A stretch of 25,597 nt of DNA from contig CAKUOV010000035.1 in assembly GCA_934670115.1 (NCBI GenBank), forward strand, positions 1 through 25,597. The letters are read 5' to 3'. The notes beneath the pieces are model-generated. The model saw only the letters and a list, made by a program, of their open reading frames with translations, did no database searches and had not been told where the DNA came from. A program made the translations under genes and the position numbers. This DNA comes from an uncultured Eggerthellaceae bacterium (GTDB lineage: Bacteria > Actinomycetota > Coriobacteriia > Coriobacteriales > Eggerthellaceae). This document shows, one piece after another, positions 22,184 to 25,597 of the stretch (the stretch's first letter is position 1; each line of letters starts with the position of its first letter).

Positions 22184-22261
22184 TTACGTCCTCATTATCG
22201 CCTAAATTGGCGAAAGTAAGGACGTAAAACGTGATTTTTTGGAGAAAATGAGGCGGAACTT
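22184..22261 (+). repeat. 67-bp dispersed repeat, copy 2, with extended hairpin
   Basis: Positions 22195-22261 match 11569-11635 at 62 of 67 sites. In this copy TTACGTCCT (22184-22192) pairs with AGGACGTAA (22219-22227), and an inner CGCC/GGCG pair makes a cruciform-like hairpin. It lies just upstream of the DUF4143 ATPase start at 22164 and just downstream of the AbiEii stop, so it could be the ATPase promoter/operator region or a terminator. Confidence 0.8.
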
Positions 22262-22266
22262 TTCGT

Positions 22267-23112
22267 TTACGCCATGATTGTATCCATAATCGTCTGAACG
22301 GTATTGCAGGTGTCATCAAAGGAAATGCCCTTTGCGTACTCATATTCGCGGCTGTATTTCTCCCATAGTTTGCGGAGCGCATCGCTTTCGCGGATCTCTT
22401 TTATAATCTCTGGGTAGTCTGTCAGAATCACGCCGCTGCCGCGTTTCTGCGTCGTTCGTTCCAGTGCGTGGCGCAGCGTCTCTTTATCGCATTCCGTGCT
22501 GCGCAGCGTGTACAGGATATGTACGTCGTAATAATCTCTCGGACGGGTATTCGCAATATTGCGGGACAGCACGGTTTCCAGCTTTTCTGCCAGTACCGTT
22601 TCAAGGTTGTAGGCAAGAATGCTGATTGCTCGGTCGTCGAATAGCAGCGAGAATGTGTATTCCACCTCGCGGGGCGTTATCATGTCGCCCGTGGTGACAT
22701 CTACTGTCAGCGGTACACTGATTGGCGGATAATTAGCTTTCAGCGAAACCCGGATGCTGGGATAATCGTCGGTTTCCCGAATGTCAGAGATGCCGACAAC
22801 CTTAAACTGCACGTCGTCTGAAATCTGGACTGCGCAAATCTCTGTAAAGATTTTACGGATTGCTTAATGAGTCAGGGTGAAGCCCTTAATCGTTGTGTCC
22901 AGGTCCATTGTTGCCCGCGTGTCCAGTCCCACAATGGTAGAAATCAGGAATCCGCCCTTGAGGATGAAATTGTTTTTATAGGGAGAAAGCGAAATCCGTT
23001 CCAGCAGTCGTTCGAGCATATAGTTCTGCATAACGAGCTGTGCCGAGATATGCTTCTGTGCCGCTTTGTTCTTAATAAAGGCTTTCAGTTGCATTGGATT
23101 TTTTGTAATCAT
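22267..23112 (-). pseudogene. abiEii: AbiEii-family toxin (nucleotidyltransferase), interrupted by in-frame TAA
   Basis: The gene starts at ATG 23112, overlapping the antitoxin stop (ATGA). It reads 82 codons: M-I-T-K-N-P-M-Q-L-K-A-F, then F-I-L-K-G-G-F-L-I-S and T-M-D-L-D-T-T-I-K-G, the nucleotidyltransferase G-G-x(n)-D-x-D active-site pattern. It then meets TAA (22864-22866) and continues in the same frame to 22267, with P-R-D-Y-Y-D-V-H and other AbiEii features. Total coding length is about 281 codons, as expected. A GTG at 22812 could restart the C-terminal part, but without the catalytic motif. AbiEii toxins modify RNA to arrest growth in abortive infection. The single nonsense codon probably inactivates it; a sequencing error is the alternative. 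Base composition is lower in GC than neighbouring operons, suggesting recent transfer. Confidence 0.8.
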
Positions 23113-23702
23113 AGCAAAACCTCCATGTATCGCAGCACCTTGGGTTTCACGCGGAGCTGATCTGCATACTGCATCAGTTTGTGAATGTTCTTATCCTTGG
23201 ATGCTGCATAGCGTTTCATAGCCTCTCCGACGATCTGGACATCGATACCGTCGCCGCGCAGGATGTCGCACAGCGTCCGTTCCAAATCGTAAACACGAAT
23301 TGGATTGCCGGAGGGGGATTCGATTTCAATTCTGCCGAACTCGTAGTTTTCCGGCACAACGCGCTTGATGATTAAGTTCTCCTGCTTCAGCGATGGAGCA
23401 TTGTAGCCCTTGGGGAAGGTCATTGTATATTTCGCCGGGGTACGGTCTGAATAGCCCAGCAGGTACAGAGCGGTATCGTGCGAGTAAATCCCGCGGCCAT
23501 ACTTTCGTTGCAAGAGGTAAAAATCATCCTCCCATGCGCTGCTCCGCACATACAGGCCGCGCCCAAAGCGGTACATCTCGCCGCTTTCGACGAGCTCCTG
23601 CAAGACGCTGCGGTGTATTCCGGCTTTTGTTACCTGAGCTGCGGTAATTGTTCCGTCCTTCGACGCTTCTAGCAGTTTTTTGGTCTCCTCCACGGCGTTC
23701 AT
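23109..23702 (-). CDS. abiEi: AbiEi-family antitoxin/transcriptional autoregulator
   Basis: I choose ATG 23702 (M-N-A-V-E-E-T) with GAGGTGAG upstream; the longer frame to 23786 would cover the operators. The 197-aa protein has an N-terminal winged HTH (I-T-A-A-Q-V-T-K-A-G-I-H-R-S-V-L-Q-E-L-V-E-S-G and R-F-G-R-G-L-Y). Its C-terminal AbiEi domain includes Y-S-H-D-T-A-L-Y-L-L-G-Y-S and V-Y-D-L-E-R-T-L-C-D. AbiEi neutralises AbiEii in a type IV toxin-antitoxin pair and represses its own promoter. It overlaps the toxin gene by 4 bp. The antitoxin frame is intact although the toxin is broken. Two palindromes immediately upstream fit its known mode of binding paired inverted repeats. Confidence 0.9.
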   Translation of the reverse strand: MNAVEETKKLLEASKDGTITAAQVTKAGIHRSVLQELVESGEMYRFGRGLYVRSSAWEDDFYLLQRKYGRGIYSHDTALYLLGYSDRTPAKYTMTFPKGYNAPSLKQENLIIKRVVPENYEFGRIEIESPSGNPIRVYDLERTLCDILRGDGIDVQIVGEAMKRYAASKDKNIHKLMQYADQLRVKPKVLRYMEVLL

Positions 23703-23720
23703 GCTTCTCACCTCACTTTG

Positions 23721-23761
23721 ACAATCGCACATTATATTATAGAGAAATAATGTGTGATTGT
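23721..23761. promoter_or_regulatory. AbiEi operator palindrome, proximal
   Basis: ACAATCGCACATTAT (23721-23735) and ATAATGTGTGATTGT (23747-23761) are 15-bp inverted arms with one mismatch. The site lies 19 bp upstream of the AbiEi start codon and contains the TATATTATAG stretch that could be its -10 region. The half-site is related to that of the distal palindrome. Two inverted repeats upstream of abiE genes are the known targets of AbiEi. Confidence 0.75.
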
Positions 23762-23773
23762 TAATCATAAAGC

Positions 23774-23816
23774 GACAAATACACATTAAATTAGTAGAAA
23801 ATAATGTGTATTTGTC
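23774..23816. promoter_or_regulatory. AbiEi operator palindrome, distal
   Basis: GACAAATACACATTA (23774-23788) and TAATGTGTATTTGTC (23802-23816) are perfect 15-bp inverted arms. The centre is 54 bp from the centre of the proximal palindrome, about five helical turns, which suits cooperative binding on one DNA face. Confidence 0.75.
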
Positions 23817-24214
23817 AGATAAGCTACAAGGATTTATCCTGTTCCAGCCTACGATCGAGGGATGGGATGCTTCCGATGTTTATGTTCGACGGGCATTGTA
23901 TTCCCGCATACGTTTTTCAAGTTTCCATACCCCGCACGCAGCCGATTTTTAGGAGGATCTGGAATACTCCTCGCGCAGCTTGGTGGGGCCAAGGAGGTAT
24001 TCGCTGCTTTTTTTGAGGGGTGCTGCTTCTAGGTGGATTTGCCTGTAGGGAGCACATGCGAGTTTGTCCCCTTGTTCATTTATATGTGGATGTAAACGCC
24101 CCTGAAAACCTAGTGCAATCACGCAAGGCAGTATTTCGGCATTCGTTTACTGGTCCGGCTTTGGCGTTGATTGAAGGGCTGGGCCGCAACGACGACCAAC
24201 GAGGTGGTGGCTTT
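23817..24214. other. Intergenic region with a terminator-like hairpin
   Basis: About 400 bp without a supportable gene. GAATACTCCT (23962-23971) pairs with AGGAGGTATTC (23992-24002; one bulge), followed five bases later by seven T (24008-24014). It could be a terminator or attenuator ahead of the surface-protein gene. The plus frame opening at 24020 is not used as a start, because the signal peptide begins at 24215. Confidence 0.4.
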
Positions 24215-25027
24215 ATGGGAGAAACTGGGCATCCGAAGTCTTTAGTGTTCGTGTTTTCTGCTCTTGCGCTGGCATTTCTTCTGCTTGCCATGCCCGCAAA
24301 GGCCTTCTGTGCACCCGATGATCCGCAGATGCGCTTTGCCGTCCTGTATGACGCCGACGGGGATGGCGAAGGTGAGACCTTGGTGTTCCAGGTAACCCCA
24401 GATGAGAAAGAGGGCAAGGGAAGCCTTGTCGAGACCTGGCAGTTCGATCAGAACTCGTACGCATGGAACCAAAGCAAGGGCGTGCGACCCTGGTACGATG
24501 TGCGCGAGCAGATCGTATCTGTGGAATTTGCAGACGTTATTTCGCCGGTATCTCTTGCGGATTGGTTTTCAGGTATGAGCGCTCTTAAAAGCGTAGATCT
24601 GTCGCTGCTCGATACGTCGCGAGCGACAAGCATGTCGGGACTTTTTAAGGACTGCCGTTCTCTGACGCACCTCGATTTGAGGAGCTTCGATACCTCGCAG
24701 GTAACAATCATGTCTTCGATGTTTATGAACTGCTCCCGCCTGAAAAGTGTGGATTTGAGCTCATTTGACACCTCGAGGGTGAGAAGCTCTTCATACATGT
24801 TCTGCTTTTGCAGCCGCCTGCCCGAGCTCGATATCGCGTCGTTTTCGTCTGGCGCGATTACTTACGCATACGGCATGTTCTACTCCTGCGGGGCAAAAAA
24901 GATATACGCCACTGCTGATTTTGACCTGTCGGGTCTTAGCGGCGAAAACTCGGGCGACGATCTTCTTTTCAAGGGTGGCGCGCGCCTTGTGGGAGGAAAG
25001 GGCACTCCGAGGACAGATGACGCGTGA
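24215..25027 (+). pseudogene. BspA-like DUF285 surface protein, 3' end lost to IS66-type insertion
   Basis: ATG 24215 with GAGGTGG upstream starts a signal peptide (hydrophobic residues about 9-28, A-K-A-F-C-A). The product is exported, about 270 aa as preserved. From about residue 110 it has DUF285 repeats of 23-25 residues: L-K-S-V-D-L-S-L-L-D-T-S-R-A-T-S-M-S-G-L-F, then L-D-L-R-S-F-D-T-S-Q-V-T, V-D-L-S-S-F-D-T-S-R-V and a degenerate fourth. These are typical leucine-rich-like adhesin repeats of gut and oral bacteria. The frame ends at TGA 25025-25027, which lies inside the 77-bp IS66-type end starting at 25024. The original C-terminus (usually wall-anchoring or further repeats) is therefore missing. 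It may still be expressed but could not be anchored normally. Confidence 0.8.
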
Positions 25028-25100
25028 GCGTCAAAAATTAGGCGTCTTAACAGCGCAATCGTCTTGGATCACAATCCTCTCATCGACAAGATGGGAGGAT
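25024..25100 (+). repeat. 77-bp direct repeat, copy 2 (IS66-type left end)
   Basis: Identical over 77 bp to 728-804 and in the same orientation. Here it cuts the DUF285 gene on its left and abuts IS3 transposase coding sequence on its right, with no tnpA following. So this copy is only an IS66-type terminal fragment. The two copies bracket 24.2 kb. Confidence 0.85.
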
Positions 25101-25101
25101 A

Positions 25102-25368
25102 TGCGAGGAGGGCGGGGTCACGCGCTCCATGTCCCGCAGGGGGTGCTGCCCCGACAACGCCCGCGCCGAAGGCTTCTTCGGGACGCTGAAGGAGGAGTTC
25201 TACAACGGCCGCGACTGGTCGCAGGTGGGGTTCGACGAGTTCCGGGCGCGGCTCGACGCCTACATCGAATGGTACGTGGACGGCAGGCTCAAGGCGTTCG
25301 GCGAAGACGGGCGCAAGGTGTACGACACGATAGCGGGGCGAAGGAGACGCTTGGGCTATACCGTGTAG
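25102..25368 (+). pseudogene. IS3-family transposase OrfB, C-terminal fragment
   Basis: The frame reads E-E-G-G-V-T-R-S-M-S-R-R-G-C-C-P-D-N-A-R-A-E-G-F-F-G-T-L-K-E-E-F-Y and ends at TAG 25366-25368. This is the last part of the DDE catalytic domain: S-M-S-x-x-G-x-x-x-D-N-A then the final catalytic Glu of F-F-x-x-L-K-x-E. Some 88 residues remain. An in-frame ATG (25129) could open a 79-aa frame but without the first two Asp residues it cannot transpose. The 5' part is cut at about 25101, where the 77-bp repeat ends. The matching right terminal repeat follows three bases after the stop. Confidence 0.88.
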
Positions 25369-25370
25369 GC

Positions 25371-25395
25371 GGTCCAGGATATTGCCGCACTTCCA
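25371..25395 (-). repeat. Right terminal inverted repeat of IS3-family element
   Basis: Its reverse complement starts TGGAAGTGCGGC and ends CTGGACC, pairing with the left repeat at 412-436 (17 to 18 of 25 positions, both 7-12 bp ends conserved). It ends ...CA as IS3 elements do. No direct duplication of the flanking bases is seen with the left side. Confidence 0.7.
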
Positions 25396-25521
25396 CTTCG
25401 AATTTCGACCTCAAAATTCAACAATATGGATTTGATTGCCTACTTGTAGCGGAGTCCATTCGGCTCGACCCTTGCCGCCGGGTGGCCTTTGTCGGTTTCG
25501 CAAGCCTGCGCGCTGGGGCTG

Positions 25522-25597
25522 CTATTTCTCCTTGTAGTAGAGCATGCAGTGGCAGAAGCCTTCGAAATCGGGGTCTTTGATCTGGTTCTTGAATTCG
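25522..25597 (-). CDS. Ferredoxin-thioredoxin reductase catalytic-like protein, C-terminus (partial)
   Basis: Entering from the right edge on the minus strand, the frame gives E-F-K-N-Q-I-K-D-P-D-F-E-G-F-C-H-C-M-L-Y-Y-K-E-K and a TAG at 25522-25524. The ending G-F-C-H-C-M-L-Y resembles the last C-H-C motif of ferredoxin:thioredoxin reductase catalytic (beta) subunits, where it supplies ligands and a redox Cys for the 4Fe-4S cluster. Only 24 residues are visible, so the family call is tentative. It is probably the chromosomal flank to the right of the island. Confidence 0.45.
   Translation of the reverse strand, partial: EFKNQIKDPDFEGFCHCMLYYKEK

Noticed and set aside
24020..24214. Upstream part of the long frame before the DUF285 protein
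   Set aside because: No ribosome site at 24020, and the signal peptide begins at ATG 24215, so the first 65 codons are taken as untranslated.
1..25597. CRISPR array, prophage or conjugative element
   Set aside because: No regularly spaced repeats, integrase, relaxase, portal or secretion genes were seen; mobility signs are limited to IS fragments and direct repeats.

Overview
The window looks like an accessory island from a high-GC gut anaerobe of the Eggerthellaceae/Coriobacteriia type. Evidence: several anaerobic respiratory modules built on molybdopterin enzymes, tiny zinc-ribbon proteins of the kind often seen beside reductases in that group, strong AGGAGG ribosome sites, and nested IS remnants. 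The exact genus cannot be read from the sequence. The flanks look chromosomal: the 3' end of tlyA on the left and, on the right, the 3' end of a gene whose product resembles a ferredoxin-thioredoxin-reductase catalytic subunit.

Layout. 1-120 tlyA end; 136-181 terminator-like hairpin; 237-412 a 24-bp inverted repeat abutting an IS3-type end; 412-1405 nested IS debris (IS3-family OrfA, then the left end and tnpA start of an IS66-type element, then an ISLre2/UPF0236-type transposase fragment). 1650-3257 (-) is an isolated 535-aa protein of unknown function. 3543-4427 (-) is a LysR regulator divergent from a six-gene + strand operon (4626-10883): GntP-like permease, 67-aa zinc-ribbon protein, soluble 781-aa molybdopterin enzyme of the catechol dehydroxylase/pyrogallol transhydroxylase-like kind, 4Fe-4S electron-transfer protein, 70-aa zinc-ribbon protein with a Pro/Ala/Gly tail, and an SLC13/DASS-like carrier. 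10884-11951 has no supportable gene but carries a copy of a 67-bp palindromic repeat. 17917 down to 11952 (-) is a Tat-exported DMSO-reductase-family system: catalytic subunit, FeS subunit, NrfD anchor, internal terminator, then a TTG-start membrane protein with two CX4CH motifs, a DUF4405-like membrane protein and a TorD chaperone. 18280-20622 (+) diverges from it: a second NrfD-like protein, a translationally coupled GntR regulator and an SPFH/slipin protein. 20860-22164 (-) is an AAA/DUF4143 ATPase, then an AbiE toxin-antitoxin pair whose toxin gene has an in-frame stop, with two palindromic operators. 24215-25027 (+) is a BspA-like (DUF285) surface protein truncated by a second copy of the IS66-type end, joined directly to the 3' part of an IS3 transposase.

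How it fits together. The first operon reads as uptake, cytosolic conversion and export of a small, probably aromatic or carboxylic, substrate used as an electron acceptor. The second reads as quinol-linked periplasmic reduction with its own maturation chaperone. The most unusual structural feature is that the two halves of an IS3-family transposon lie about 24 kb apart, with an identical 77-bp IS66-type end at both inner junctions in the same orientation. The whole metabolic/defence cargo is therefore bracketed by direct repeats inside a split IS. No integrase, conjugation or CRISPR genes were seen.
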